This document shows positions 17,202 to 26,506 of a DNA stretch of 64,000 nt, piece after piece. The stretch covers positions 124,001 through 188,000 of the forward strand of contig NZ_JAOQNG010000005.1 in NCBI RefSeq assembly GCF_025961225.1, in the 5' to 3' direction. The notes below the pieces were generated by a model, which saw only the letters and a program-made list of their open reading frames with translations, did no database searches and was not told the DNA's origin. The translations under genes were made by a program, and so were the position numbers. The DNA comes from Azospirillum canadense. GTDB taxonomy: Bacteria > Pseudomonadota > Alphaproteobacteria > Azospirillales > Azospirillaceae. The first letter of the stretch is position 1; every line of letters starts with the position of its first letter.

Positions 17202-18248
17202 TTAGGCGGAAGCCAACGCGAATGCGGTGAAATCCCCGGGTGGCATCGGACGAGCAAAATGAAATCCTTGCTGCCGATGGATGCCAATGCTGTCCAGCCA
17301 GGCGGTCGTGTCGGCATCTTCAATGCCTTCGGCCACCACCTCAAGCCCGAGCTCGTTCGCGATACTCATGCTTGCACGGATGATCGACGCCGCGGCGTTG
17401 TTCTTGCGGGCGCTCACGACGAAGTCACGATCAATTTTGATTCCGGAAAAGGGGATGCGCTGGAGCACGCTCATGGAGGCGTAGCCGGTCCCAAAGTCGT
17501 CGAGGTGGACTCCCGCCCCCCAGGCGCGCAGCCGGGCGACGGCGCTCGCGGTCGTTTCGAAGTTTCGAATCGACTGGGTTTCGGTAAGCTCGATCCGCAG
17601 ACACGACTCCGGCACGCCCAATTCGACGCACAGGTCATGCAGCCATTGAGGCAACGTCAGATCCTCAAGATCCTCGGCCGACAGGTTGATGGACACCGGC
17701 ACGTCATACCCCAGACTGTTCCAATACGCTGCAGCGGTGAGTGCTGATCGTGTGACGTGCCGCGTCACCTGTCGGATCAAGCCGGCCCGCTCGGCCAGTG
17801 GGATGAACACCGTCGGCGGGACCGATTCGCCGTCGAGCGCCCAGCGGGCGAGCGCCTCAGCCCCGACAATCTTGCGGCTACGCGTGTCGATGATGGGCTG
17901 GAAAACCACGGCGATGTCCTGCCGAGCGATCGCCGTCTGAAGGCGACGGAGCATGGCGCGCTCTGCGCGGCTGAACCGGCTGAGCCCAACAGCGTCGGCA
18001 AGATGCAAGACGAAACGAGCGACGGCGCCGGCGATAGCGAGGACCAGCAACAGCGACACGACGTCCGCCTCGGCCATGCTGAGGCCCATCCATTGCTCAA
18101 CAATGGTGCGAATGCCTTCCCATGCCGCCGCCAAGACCAGACTGCCCAGGGACACGCCCAGCAGCATGTCCATAATCTTTTGGACCCCGCTGCGTGGAGT
18201 CCAGGGCACGGTCGGAATGGTGGCCTTCGGTATGGCTTCGGCGGTCAT
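17202..18248 (-). CDS. membrane-anchored EAL-domain c-di-GMP phosphodiesterase
   Basis: A 348-residue protein with two N-terminal hydrophobic segments (about residues 27-45 and 62-85) and a C-terminal EAL domain. Catalytic signatures appear intact: EAL in GAEALARW (about 128), the metal-binding asparagine in INLSAEDL, ELTET, DDFGTGYASM, IKIDRDFV, EGIED and QGFHFARP. It should hydrolyse cyclic di-GMP to pGpG at the inner membrane. There is no GGDEF domain. RBS AAGGAA lies before the ATG. A possible hypothetical gene ends 27 bases upstream. Proximity to chemoreceptors suggests a part in the motile/sessile switch, by inference only. Confidence 0.93.
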   Translation of the reverse strand: MTAEAIPKATIPTVPWTPRSGVQKIMDMLLGVSLGSLVLAAAWEGIRTIVEQWMGLSMAEADVVSLLLVLAIAGAVARFVLHLADAVGLSRFSRAERAMLRRLQTAIARQDIAVVFQPIIDTRSRKIVGAEALARWALDGESVPPTVFIPLAERAGLIRQVTRHVTRSALTAAAYWNSLGYDVPVSINLSAEDLEDLTLPQWLHDLCVELGVPESCLRIELTETQSIRNFETTASAVARLRAWGAGVHLDDFGTGYASMSVLQRIPFSGIKIDRDFVVSARKNNAAASIIRASMSIANELGLEVVAEGIEDADTTAWLDSIGIHRQQGFHFARPMPPGDFTAFALASA

Positions 18249-18275
18249 CGCGCGCAGTTCCTTTCAGAGATCACG

Positions 18276-18755
18276 TCAGGGAGTGTTGCCATCGCGCGGT
18301 ATGGGTGTCGGCGAGGGCGACTGCTCCTGTGCCGGATTGGCATGGCCCAGGGCCCCAATCGCCCCCGGACGTGGGGCCTGCGCATCGCCGGCTGCGGTGG
18401 AGTGCGGGAAGGCGTCATCGTCGCCGAATGGGAGAAAGCCGTGCAGGGCCAACACCGGCTCCACAATCGCCGCTTGGGTTCCTGCGTGGCTTCGAGAGCT
18501 TTGGGGCTGTGCGGACTGGTGGTGGCTCTGTTGGAGAAAGGTCCCACGGTGATGGACGTTCCCGCCGGTAGCGCCAATGCCCGAGAACAGTACGGCGCAT
18601 GCTGCGCCGTGCTCGGTTCCAATTTTTAGATCATCGATACGTCGCAATGCCGCTGACCCCGAGGGATGTGTGGCGAGCCGATCAGAGCCGCTGGCCGTTG
18701 GTGTGGTCGAGGCTTGGATTGGCACAGCCTCGTCTTGATGCGACGCTTCCGCCAT
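18276..18755 (-). CDS. possible hypothetical protein upstream of EAL gene
   Basis: A 159-residue frame, rich in Ala, His, Gln, Ser and Pro (GGNVHHRG, QQSHHQSAQPQ, low-complexity C-terminus), with no recognised domain, signal peptide or membrane segment. In its favour: it ends 27 bases before the EAL gene on the same strand and uses moderately GC-biased third positions. Against: no ribosome-binding site before the ATG, odd composition, and the opposite strand also stays open here. It may be a disordered protein or a chance frame. Confidence 0.3.
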   Translation of the reverse strand: MAEASHQDEAVPIQASTTPTASGSDRLATHPSGSAALRRIDDLKIGTEHGAACAVLFSGIGATGGNVHHRGTFLQQSHHQSAQPQSSRSHAGTQAAIVEPVLALHGFLPFGDDDAFPHSTAAGDAQAPRPGAIGALGHANPAQEQSPSPTPIPRDGNTP

Positions 18756-19062
18756 CGTGCGTGCGGTCGGATGGCCTGTGGAATGGTTTAGGAGACCTAT
18801 ACCTTAGTATTGTTCCACGTTGTTTGAGCCAATTCCCCCATCCGTGCGTGCACCCATCCGCTGCCTCCGAGAGCTTGATGCGTCGTCCGTGTCTGGGGCG
18901 GACAAAAGGTGCTCTGCCCTATGTTGGTTTTTCATACCTTTATCAATATCGATCATGCCTGACAAATAGCTTTTCCAGACTGTTGTTGGCCCGATCGCGC
19001 TATAGTATTAATGGTGAACAGTAAAATCTAAGATCTTGTAGCAATTTTAAATAGGATAGGCA
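18756..19062. promoter_or_regulatory. upstream region of glutaminase gene
   Basis: A 307-base gene-free region that becomes clearly AT-rich after 18930. TATAGT at 19001-19006 is a good -10 candidate, but no convincing -35 sits 16-18 bases before it. The glutaminase ribosome-binding site AGGATAGG lies just before the ATG at 19063. Nothing else is seen. Confidence 0.35.
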
Positions 19063-20016
19063 ATGCTTCAGAGCGTCGAAACCGGGGGCGTCACCAAGGC
19101 TTTCCTGCACAGCGTGCTCCAGGACATCGCGTGCGAGGTCCGTGGGCATTTGGGCAATGGCAAGGTGGCGTCCTATATTCCGGAACTGAAGAAGGTCCCC
19201 AAAACCAAATTCGGCATGGCGGTGCATACGGCCGACGGCGTTGAGGTGTCGGTCGGCGATGCCGCCGAACCCTTCTCGATCCAGAGCATCTCCAAGCTGC
19301 TGACCTTGATCCTTGCGCTTTGCCGCGGCGGCGACGAGGTCTGGGAGCGGGTGGGTAAGGAGCCGTCGGGAACGCCCTTCAATTTTCTTGCCCAGCTCGA
19401 GCTGGAAAAAGGAGTCCCGCGGAATCCCTTCATCAACGCTGGCGCGCTGGTGGTCACGGACTACCTGCGGCAAAAGGTCGGCGCCGTCGCGCCGGTGGTG
19501 CGCGATTACGCGCGTGTCCTGACGGGAAGTGACGGCATCGACGTGAACACCCAGGTCGCCATGGCCGAGTTCGCCCACGCCCACAAGAATCTCGCCATCG
19601 CGCACCTTTTGCGGACCTACCGGACGATCCACAGCGATCCTTCCACCCTCGTCAGGGAATACTGCAACCAATGCGCCCTGGAGGTGAGCTGCAGCCAGCT
19701 GGCCCGCCTGTTCCTTCCCCTTGCGGCCGGCGGGTTCTCCCGCATCCTCGGGGAAACGGTCATGACGGAACGAATCGTTCGGCGGGTAAACGCCCTGTTG
19801 ATGACCTCCGGCGTCTATGATTCCGTGGGAAGTTTTGCTTACCGCGTCGGCCTACCGGCCAAGAGCGGGGTCGGCGGTGGCATTGTCGCCATCGCGCCTG
19901 GGAAATGTTCCATCGCCGTCTGGTCGCCGGGGCTTGATCGTTCCGGCAACTCGCTGGTCGGAACGCTGGCCCTTGAGCTGTTCGCTCAAAGGACCAAGCT
20001 GTCCGTCCTCGGATGA
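19063..20016 (+). CDS. glsA: glutaminase
   Basis: Cytoplasmic glutaminase of the serine-dependent beta-lactamase-like family, releasing ammonia from glutamine to give glutamate. The 317 residues match the bacterial GlsA length. Visible: FSIQSISKLLTL near residue 70, with the Ser-x-x-Lys nucleophile pair; NPFINAGALVV near 125, with the conserved Asn; YCNQCALEVS near 205, with the catalytic tyrosine region; and SGVGGGIVAIAPG near 270. The ATG follows AGGATAGG. It stands alone, between an EAL gene pointing the other way and a truncated IS110. Control cannot be read beyond the AT-rich upstream region. Confidence 0.95.
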   Translation: MLQSVETGGVTKAFLHSVLQDIACEVRGHLGNGKVASYIPELKKVPKTKFGMAVHTADGVEVSVGDAAEPFSIQSISKLLTLILALCRGGDEVWERVGKEPSGTPFNFLAQLELEKGVPRNPFINAGALVVTDYLRQKVGAVAPVVRDYARVLTGSDGIDVNTQVAMAEFAHAHKNLAIAHLLRTYRTIHSDPSTLVREYCNQCALEVSCSQLARLFLPLAAGGFSRILGETVMTERIVRRVNALLMTSGVYDSVGSFAYRVGLPAKSGVGGGIVAIAPGKCSIAVWSPGLDRSGNSLVGTLALELFAQRTKLSVLG

Positions 20017-20077
20017 CCTTGCCGGCGGGAGAGCCGGGGGGCCGTCACGCCACCAACCGTTGGGTCAGGGTTTGCAC

Positions 20078-20172
20078 GGACGGCCTGGCGCGCCCAAGCG
20101 AGGTCCGCGTCACGTGAAAAGACCGGGGACACGGGCTCCGTTCGTCACCGCTCTCCTCGATGCACCACGGTG
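20078..20172. repeat. dispersed repeat, copy A
   Basis: About 72 bases also occur at 34624-34694. Here the repeat is split by 23 extra bases (20128-20150). It overlaps the broken 3' end of the IS110 transposase fragment, so it may be part of an insertion-sequence end. The second copy lies beside an IS3 element. Confidence 0.75.
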
Positions 20173-20586
20173 ACGCAAGGCATTGATCAGTCGCGTTCTC
20201 TGCCGAACCAGTGTCTCGCGCACCCGGTGGATGACCAGCGTGCTCTGCTGCTCTTCCGTCTTGACCGGCACGAAGCGCATGTTGGGCCGCTGGACCGCCT
20301 CACAGTTCGCTTCGGCGGCGGCCTGATCGTTCTTGTGGCGCTTGACGTAGGGCTTCACAGACTGCGGCGGCATCAGACGCACCGTGTGGCCGAGCCGGGC
20401 GCGGGCCCAGTGATGCGCTGAGGCACACGCCTCCATGCCGACCACGCACGCCGGCACAGTAGCAAAGAAGCTCAGCACGCCATCGCGACGCCGACGCTTG
20501 GTAAGCACGACCTTGCCCGGCTCGTCAACAGCGTGGACCTGGAACACCGACTTCGCCAAGTCGAGGCCGATAATCGTGGGCTGCAT
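20110..20586 (-). pseudogene. IS110-family transposase, C-terminally truncated
   Basis: The 158-residue product starts MQPTIIGLDLAKSVFQVHAV, the RuvC-like DEDD start of IS110 transposases, and continues VVGMEACASAHHWAR, VKPYVKRHKNDQAAAEA and RETLVRQRTRLINALR. Homology then stops, and the final residues come from the dispersed repeat. About half the usual length, including the C-terminal serine domain, is missing, so it is inactive. Confidence 0.85.
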
Positions 20587-20929
20587 GGAAAGGATCTCCG
20601 TCTCCAGAGGGCCGATCCCCTTCCGGTGGGATCACTCAGAAGCGGGGGCGTCCATTCCATCAGAACCCGTCATCATGCCCCATCCGTACCCCGCCATCAG
20701 GGGCCCCGTCAACCAGCCAACCGACAAGTTGACGATGCGACCCCACCTCATACGAGGAGCACTTCGTCACCCGGAAGCGCATTTCGGGATGCGGCGGCGG
20801 CGGGCAGCATTGTGCTTGAAGGGCATGGTGGGCGCGGCGATCAGAACGAGGGGTTGACCTTCGACACGGCACGTCAGCCCTCCGTAAATTGGCTCGGCAA
20901 CGCCTCCATGCACCGACGCCAGACCGACT
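20587..20929. other. gap between IS110 remnant and M20 hydrolase
   Basis: A 343-base stretch with no supported gene. The 20587-20640 segment directly precedes the IS110 start and probably belongs to the element end. Nothing else is recognisable. Confidence 0.35.
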
Positions 20930-22156
20930 CTATTCGGTCCGATCCGCCATGCGCGGCGCGACACCTTGCTCCAGGAAGCGTTCGACCAACCGCGTCCAGA
21001 AGGCGATACCGACCGGAAGGCATTGGTCGTCGAAATCGTAGCCGGGGTTGTGGACCGCCTTGCTGTCCACACCATTCCCAATCCTTAGGAAACAGCCTGG
21101 CCGCTGTTGCAGCATGTAGGCGAAGTCCTCGCTGGTCATCATCGGTGCGGCGTCGGCGTCGACACAATCAGCACCGATCACCTCCCGCGCGACAGACGCC
21201 GCGAGGGCGGCGGCGGTGGCGTCGTTGACCAGAACCGGGTAGCCGGGAAGCCAGTCGATCACCGCCTTCGCGCCGTAACTTTCCGCTTGCGCATGAACCA
21301 TGTCGCGGATGCGGGTGCACAGCCGTTGTCGGGTCGTCTCGCTGAAGGAACGGATGCTCAACTCCAGGCGCGCGGTCCCCGCCACCGCGTTGTAGACTGT
21401 GCCCGCCTGCAGCACGCCGACGGTGACCACCGCCGGTTCGATCGGGTTCACATTGCGCGCGACAATGGTCTGCAGCGCCATGCCGATACCGGCCGCCACG
21501 ACGGCTGCGTCGACGGTTAAGTGCGGCCGGCCGGCATGCCCCCCGACCCCGTCGATGGTGATCACCATCTTGTCCGCGGCGGCCATGAAGGGCCCTGCCT
21601 TGGTGAGAAAATGCCCCACCGGAAGGCCCGGGTGGGTGTGCATGCCGAAAACAGCGTCGCAGGGAAAGCGCTCAAACAGGCCTTCCTTGACCATCCGCTC
21701 GCCACCGCTGTCATGGCCAATTTCTTCCGCCGGCTGGAAGAAGAGGTGGACGGTCCCCGTGAAGTTGCGGGTCTGCGCAAGATTGCATGCGGCCCCGAGC
21801 AGCATTGCGGTATGGCCATCGTGGCCGCATGCGTGCATCACGCCGTCCTTGACACTCGCGTGCGGCAGGCCAGTCTCCTCGGTGATCCGAAGGGCGTCCA
21901 TGTCGGCCCTCAAGCCGATGCTCGCCCTCCCTGAGCCGATGCGCAACGTGCCCACGACGCCCGTCCCGGCGACGCCTTCCGTGACGTCGTAGCCCCAGTC
22001 CTTGAGCCGGCTTGCCACGAGCGCGGACGTTCCGAATTCGGAAAAGGCCGTTTCAGGGTTCTGGTGCAGGTGCCGACGGATGGCGCGCATTTCTTCGGCG
22101 ATGGTGGCGACATCCATCGCATTGCGGCTGCCGCCCGGTTCGTTGGTTCGCGACAT
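20930..22156 (-). CDS. M20-family amidohydrolase (aminoacylase/hippurate-hydrolase type)
   Basis: A di-zinc hydrolase of 408 residues that removes acyl groups from N-acyl amino acids or similar amides. Metal-binding and catalytic motifs: HACGHDGHT near residue 103, PAEEIGHDSGG near 135, GMHTHPGLPVG near 165, SEDFAYML near 345 and HNPGYDF near 373. The ATG at 22156 is preferred to one 39 bases upstream because GGAAG precedes it and it leaves the MFS gene end (22192) free. It follows the MFS transporter on the same strand, with a LysR gene divergent from the pair, a typical import-and-hydrolyse module for an acylated amino acid. The exact substrate is unknown. Confidence 0.9.
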   Translation of the reverse strand: MSRTNEPGGSRNAMDVATIAEEMRAIRRHLHQNPETAFSEFGTSALVASRLKDWGYDVTEGVAGTGVVGTLRIGSGRASIGLRADMDALRITEETGLPHASVKDGVMHACGHDGHTAMLLGAACNLAQTRNFTGTVHLFFQPAEEIGHDSGGERMVKEGLFERFPCDAVFGMHTHPGLPVGHFLTKAGPFMAAADKMVITIDGVGGHAGRPHLTVDAAVVAAGIGMALQTIVARNVNPIEPAVVTVGVLQAGTVYNAVAGTARLELSIRSFSETTRQRLCTRIRDMVHAQAESYGAKAVIDWLPGYPVLVNDATAAALAASVAREVIGADCVDADAAPMMTSEDFAYMLQQRPGCFLRIGNGVDSKAVHNPGYDFDDQCLPVGIAFWTRLVERFLEQGVAPRMADRTE

Positions 22157-22191
22157 TGAGGTTCTTCCAAGCTTTGACGAGTGGGGGCTGC

Positions 22192-23505
22192 TCACGAGCG
22201 AAGGGTGTCGCCCGGCAGGCGCACCGAGAGACGGACCAGGGCTCCCAAGCCGATGATTGCGGCCATCGCGAACAAGCCGCCCCCGAGTGAGCCGGTGAGA
22301 TCTTTGACAAAACCAATGACCGTGGGGCTGACGAATCCGCCAAGCGCACCGATGCAGTTGATCAGCGCGATGCCTCCCGCCGCCGCCGTCCCCTTGAAGG
22401 CGGAAGTCGGCGCCGCCCAGAACACGCTGTAGGCGGCGTAAGTCGCGATGGTCGCAAGCCCGAGACCGATCATCGCAACCACAAGATTGTGCGGATCGAA
22501 GGCGGCCATGGCGAGGCCGGCAGCCCCGGCAAGCGAGGGGACAACGTAATGCAAACGACGTTCACCCTTAAGGTCCGAACTGCGTGCGTTCAGAAGCATC
22601 GCCACGACGGCGCCGATGTAAGGAATGGCCGTGATGTAGCCGATGGTTCGGAGATTTGTGACGCCGGCTTCCCGGAGAAGAGTCGGCAGCCAGAAGCTGG
22701 CCGTGTAGAGCCCGCAGATGGTTGAAAAATAGACCATGGCGAGCGCGTAGACGCGCGGGTTCCGGAGAGCGGCGAGGAAGCTACCCTGTGCGCCCCTTTC
22801 GGTCGCGCTAAGCGCTTGGGCAACCTGCTGGCGCTCCGCATCGGTCAGCCATCGCGCGTCCTTCGGACGGTCATCAAGATAGAAGAACGCGGTAATGCCG
22901 ACCACAACCGACGGCAATCCCTCGACGATGAACAACCATTTCCAACCGGCCAGTCCCGCAACCCCGTCGAGCATGGATATGGCGAACCCCGAGACCGGAC
23001 CGCCGATGATGTTGCTCACCGGTCCGGCGAGCAGCACGAAGGCCATGATCCGGGCGCGCTGGGCTGCAGGATACCAAAGGGTCAGGTAAAGCAGCATGCC
23101 CGGCGCGAAGCCGGCCTCGAACACGCCGAGCAGGAAACGAAGCGTGTAGAAGCTGTAGGGCCCGCGCACGAAGATCATTGCGACCGAACAGCATCCCCAG
23201 AGGACCATGATCCGGCTGATGGTCCGGCGAACGCCGATGCGGGTCTGGAGAAGGTTGCTTGGAACCTCGAACAGAAAATACCCGACGAAGAAAATGCCGG
23301 CGCCCAGTCCGTAGACGGCGTCGCCGATGCCGGCTTCGCTCTGCATCGCGAGCTTGGCGAAGCCGATGTTTACCCGGTCCAGATAGGCAAGGACGTAGCA
23401 CAGCAGCAGAAACGGCAACAGGCGGACATTGATTTTCCGGAATGTCGACGCGCAATTGCCGGGCGGTGCGGCCGGCATCACATCCGTAACGGCATGATCG
23501 GTCAT
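22192..23505 (-). CDS. MFS transporter, anion:cation symporter type
   Basis: A 437-residue inner-membrane permease with about 12 hydrophobic segments. The start region FRKINVRLLPFLLLCYVLAYLDRVNIGFAKL (split by TM1), ending in the DRVNIGFA signature, is typical of the ACS family (organic-anion symporters such as those for tartrate, phthalate and glucarate). It carries the usual central cytoplasmic loop with DDRPKDARWL. The ATG at 23505 is chosen because the N-terminus then leads directly to TM1; the longer frame would overlap the LysR start. It lies 35 bases before the M20 gene and is divergent from LysR at 23657, which probably controls it. Confidence 0.92.
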   Translation of the reverse strand: MTDHAVTDVMPAAPPGNCASTFRKINVRLLPFLLLCYVLAYLDRVNIGFAKLAMQSEAGIGDAVYGLGAGIFFVGYFLFEVPSNLLQTRIGVRRTISRIMVLWGCCSVAMIFVRGPYSFYTLRFLLGVFEAGFAPGMLLYLTLWYPAAQRARIMAFVLLAGPVSNIIGGPVSGFAISMLDGVAGLAGWKWLFIVEGLPSVVVGITAFFYLDDRPKDARWLTDAERQQVAQALSATERGAQGSFLAALRNPRVYALAMVYFSTICGLYTASFWLPTLLREAGVTNLRTIGYITAIPYIGAVVAMLLNARSSDLKGERRLHYVVPSLAGAAGLAMAAFDPHNLVVAMIGLGLATIATYAAYSVFWAAPTSAFKGTAAAGGIALINCIGALGGFVSPTVIGFVKDLTGSLGGGLFAMAAIIGLGALVRLSVRLPGDTLRS

Positions 23506-23656
23506 GGCGGGAGACCTTGCAGGAGGTGGCGGCGCCGATTGAGTGGCTGCCGAACAGTCGCGACTGTGCGGTGGCCCCACCAACGCGAACCATGACGGAT
23601 TCGCGCCTATCATGTTGCTTGCAAGGCAACAGCGGCCCGCATAGAGTCGCCCCGCC

Positions 23657-24568
23657 ATGCTGCCGATCAACGAGCGTCATCTCCGGTACTTCATGGAGAT
23701 CGTTGCCTCCGGATCCGTCCGGGGAGCGGCGGAGCGTCTGAACATCGAACCGTCGGTGGTCAGCCGCCAGCTGCGCCAGTTGGAAGACAACCTCGGCTGC
23801 GCGCTGTTCACGCGGTCTGGACGCCGCCTGTCGCCGACGGACGCGGCTTACCTCGTGCTCGACCATTGCCACGAACGCCGCGTCAGCGAGGACGCGCTTC
23901 GGGCAAGGCTCGCCGACATTGGAGGAGCTCTTCTCGGCCGCATCCACATCGCCACCGGCGAGGGTTACATCGACGACCTGATGCGCTGGGTGCTGGGTGA
24001 CTTCCGCGCCCGGCACGTGAAGCTGGAGGTCACGCTGGAGCAGGTCGGGGCGCGCGAAGCGGTTCGGCTCGTTTCGCAGGATCAGGCCCACATCGGCGTG
24101 GCCTATTGCGCCACAGTGGATCCAACGATCCGAATCGTCCGGTCCTATCAGCAGCCGGTCTGCCTGATCGCTCCCCCGGACCATCCGCTCGCCACATCCG
24201 GCCAGCCGCCGTCGCTTGCGGAGATCGCGGCGTTCCCGATCGCCTTGATGACGTCAGGATTCGGGCTCCGGGAGATCGTCCATCAGGCCGAAATTGCCGC
24301 TGGCGTCGTGCTCCGGCCGGCGTTGACGACCAATTCGCTTGCCACGGCGCGCAACTTCGTCACCGCGAGCTTGGGCGTGACCTTCACCTCAGCACGGCTG
24401 GTCGCCAGCGACATCGACGCTGGACGGTGCCGTGCGATCCAGACGACAAGTGAGGTGCTCAACAGCGCGGAGGTTCAGCTTCTGGTGCGCACGGGACGGC
24501 ATCTGCCACGCGCGGTCACCAGCCTGCTTGAGTTCCTCGAATCCCGCGCCACGGCTTGGGGCATGTGA
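23657..24568 (+). CDS. LysR-family transcriptional regulator
   Basis: A 303-residue regulator. The N-terminal winged helix reads LRYFMEIVASGSVRGAAERL, then SVVSRQLRQLEDNLGCALFTR at residues 8-55, followed by a type-2 periplasmic-binding-like effector domain (about 90-295). It is transcribed away from the MFS/M20 pair with about 150 bases between starts, the normal arrangement for a LysR protein that activates the divergent genes and represses itself. The co-inducer is probably the transported or hydrolysed compound, by inference. Confidence 0.92.
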   Translation: MLPINERHLRYFMEIVASGSVRGAAERLNIEPSVVSRQLRQLEDNLGCALFTRSGRRLSPTDAAYLVLDHCHERRVSEDALRARLADIGGALLGRIHIATGEGYIDDLMRWVLGDFRARHVKLEVTLEQVGAREAVRLVSQDQAHIGVAYCATVDPTIRIVRSYQQPVCLIAPPDHPLATSGQPPSLAEIAAFPIALMTSGFGLREIVHQAEIAAGVVLRPALTTNSLATARNFVTASLGVTFTSARLVASDIDAGRCRAIQTTSEVLNSAEVQLLVRTGRHLPRAVTSLLEFLESRATAWGM

Positions 24569-24602
24569 TCGGCGGCTCGCCCCGAAGGCCTTACCGCGCG
24601 GT

Positions 24603-25520
24603 CTACCGGTCGGCATCGCACAACGCCGCCAAGCGCTCCCTCAGCCATCGATGGCTCAAGTCCGTGTCGAAGCGGTGATGCCAGCCCATGAAAAGCTGGA
24701 AGGGCGGTGGCGAGAGCGGCAGCGGGAAAAAATCAACCGTGTCCTGAAAGCGGCGGAGAAAGATTGTCGGCAGGGTGCAGACGAAATTCGACGCCTCCAA
24801 AACCGCGGGAGCAAGGCTGTAATGGTGAACGGAGATCCGGACCTCGCGTGAAAGCCCATGGCGGGCGAGAAGGTCGTCAATGACGCCATGGAATCCGCCG
24901 CCGGTCCCAGACACGATCACATGATGAAGAGCGGCATATTCTTCCAGAGACGGCAGGGTGGCTCCGCGTGGATGATTCTTGCGCTGCGCCATGGCGAAGT
25001 TGTCGGACACCAGGGCCGTTGTCCGCAGGCCCGACGGAACCGAGGCTCTTGAGGTCACGACGACATCAACCTCGCCGCCGTCCAGTTGCTCGCGGATCGT
25101 TTTCGCGTCGATGGTCCGGATCGACACACGCAGACCATTCCACCCATGGTCGCGGACCTGCCTGATGAACGGGAGAACAACGATGGCGGCGGCGTTGTCG
25201 TTGCAAGCGATGGAAAAGGTGCGCCGGGAGGTGGCCGGATCGAAGTCCACCAGTATGTTCACCGCGTCCAGTACCGCTTTTAAGGCGTCGCGCAGCGGAG
25301 CTTTCATCGCTTGTCCCCGCCGGGTCGCCACCATGCCCTTGCCGGTGCCCGAGGGAACCAGCAAGGGGTCCTGAAACCGGTCGCGAAGCCGCACCAGTTG
25401 GGCAGACATCGCGGGCTGGCTGATTCCGATGCGGGTGGCAGCGCGGGTGACGTTCTCCTCCTCCAACAGGGCGTTCAGAGAGACCAGCAGCCCCATGTCC
25501 GCCGCTTTGATATCGACCAT
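24603..25520 (-). CDS. LysR-family transcriptional regulator
   Basis: A 305-residue LysR protein: helix-turn-helix NVTRAATRIGISQPAMSAQL then LRDRFQDPLLVPSG near residues 20-55, effector domain about 90-300 with FSIACNDNAAAIVVLPF at its start. The fold order and the FQDPL(L/F)V-type spacing resemble the NodD/LinR-like branch. The ATG at 25520 begins at the usual point in the family; an in-frame ATG 33 bases earlier is possible. It is divergent from the metallo-hydrolase gene at 25616, its likely target. Confidence 0.9.
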   Translation of the reverse strand: MVDIKAADMGLLVSLNALLEEENVTRAATRIGISQPAMSAQLVRLRDRFQDPLLVPSGTGKGMVATRRGQAMKAPLRDALKAVLDAVNILVDFDPATSRRTFSIACNDNAAAIVVLPFIRQVRDHGWNGLRVSIRTIDAKTIREQLDGGEVDVVVTSRASVPSGLRTTALVSDNFAMAQRKNHPRGATLPSLEEYAALHHVIVSGTGGGFHGVIDDLLARHGLSREVRISVHHYSLAPAVLEASNFVCTLPTIFLRRFQDTVDFFPLPLSPPPFQLFMGWHHRFDTDLSHRWLRERLAALCDADR

Positions 25521-25615
25521 ACTTATGCCTGACGTATGAGCTATCGATTTCAAATATCAGGTCTGCGGCACCACAATCAACAGCGAACCCCGAATCGCTT
25601 CCAAGGCCTTGTCCA

Positions 25616-26488
25616 ATGCACACCACTCATCACATCGGGACCGTCTCGGTGACACGGGTGACCGAGCAGTGCGGTCCCGGTTTCGCCCCGGACGTTCTCT
25701 TCCCCGACTGGGATCCGGCGATGCTTGCCGCCCACCGCGACCTGATGATTCCGGATTGCTACAATGTCGCCGAAGGCCGCTTCATCGCCAGCATCCACAG
25801 TTGGGTCATCCGGACCCGGCATCACACCATTCTGGTCGACAGCTGTGCGGGCAATCACAAGAACCGGCCCGCTCTGCCGCGGTTTCATCAGTTGGATACG
25901 CCCTTCCTCGCGCGGTTGGCCGAGGCCGGAGTGCGGCCCGAGGAGGTTGATTTTGTGCTGTGCACGCACCTCCATGTCGACCATGTCGGCTGGAACACCC
26001 GGCTTCACGACGGCCGTTGGGTGCCGACCTTTCCCAACGCAACCTACGTCTTCTCGCGGGCGGAGCGCGACCAATGGATGGGACCCGCCGGACGGGACGG
26101 ATTCAATGCCGGCGTCTTTGCCGACAGCGTGCTTCCCGTCATCGAGGCGGGCCAGACGCGTTTCGTCGAGGATCTCGGATCGATCGGCGATGCCGTCCAA
26201 TTCCACCCGACGCCGGGCCACAGCGTCGGCCATACCGCCATCGAACTGAACGTCGGTGACGCCGTCGGTCTGTTCAGCGGCGACATTATGCACCAGCCGC
26301 TCCAGGTGATGCGGCCGGACTGGAACAGCCGGTTCTGCGAGGATGCGGAGCGGGCTCGCGCGTCCCGCCGCTGGCTGCTGGACAACGCGTCCGAGCGGCG
26401 GGCGACCGTCTTCACCAGCCATTTTGCGGCCAGCTCGGCCGGGAAGGTCACGCGCACCGCCGCCGGCTTCCGCTGGACCTTCCTCTAA
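25616..26488 (+). CDS. metallo-beta-lactamase-fold hydrolase
   Basis: A 290-residue hydrolase with the di-metal signature CTHLHVDHVGWN near residue 118 (HxHxDH), a histidine in TPGHSVGHT near 205, an aspartate in FSGDIMH near 225, and a late SHFAAS histidine. The architecture resembles lactonase- or quorum-quenching-type members and other small-ester hydrolases, not drug-hydrolysing enzymes. It is divergent from a LysR gene and followed 18 bases later by an alpha/beta hydrolase, so the two hydrolases probably act in one pathway, perhaps on a lactone and then an ester or amide. No signal peptide, so cytoplasmic. Confidence 0.88.
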   Translation: MHTTHHIGTVSVTRVTEQCGPGFAPDVLFPDWDPAMLAAHRDLMIPDCYNVAEGRFIASIHSWVIRTRHHTILVDSCAGNHKNRPALPRFHQLDTPFLARLAEAGVRPEEVDFVLCTHLHVDHVGWNTRLHDGRWVPTFPNATYVFSRAERDQWMGPAGRDGFNAGVFADSVLPVIEAGQTRFVEDLGSIGDAVQFHPTPGHSVGHTAIELNVGDAVGLFSGDIMHQPLQVMRPDWNSRFCEDAERARASRRWLLDNASERRATVFTSHFAASSAGKVTRTAAGFRWTFL

Positions 26489-26506
26489 TCGTCAGGGGAA
26501 CGCAAC

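Noticed and set aside
17757..18629. 290-codon plus-strand frame opposite the EAL gene
   Set aside because: Antisense shadow of an EAL gene whose catalytic motifs are all in place.
25616..26488. Beta-lactamase resistance gene
   Set aside because: No signal peptide, and the motif arrangement is of lactonase/ester-hydrolase type; the context is a LysR-controlled catabolic pair.
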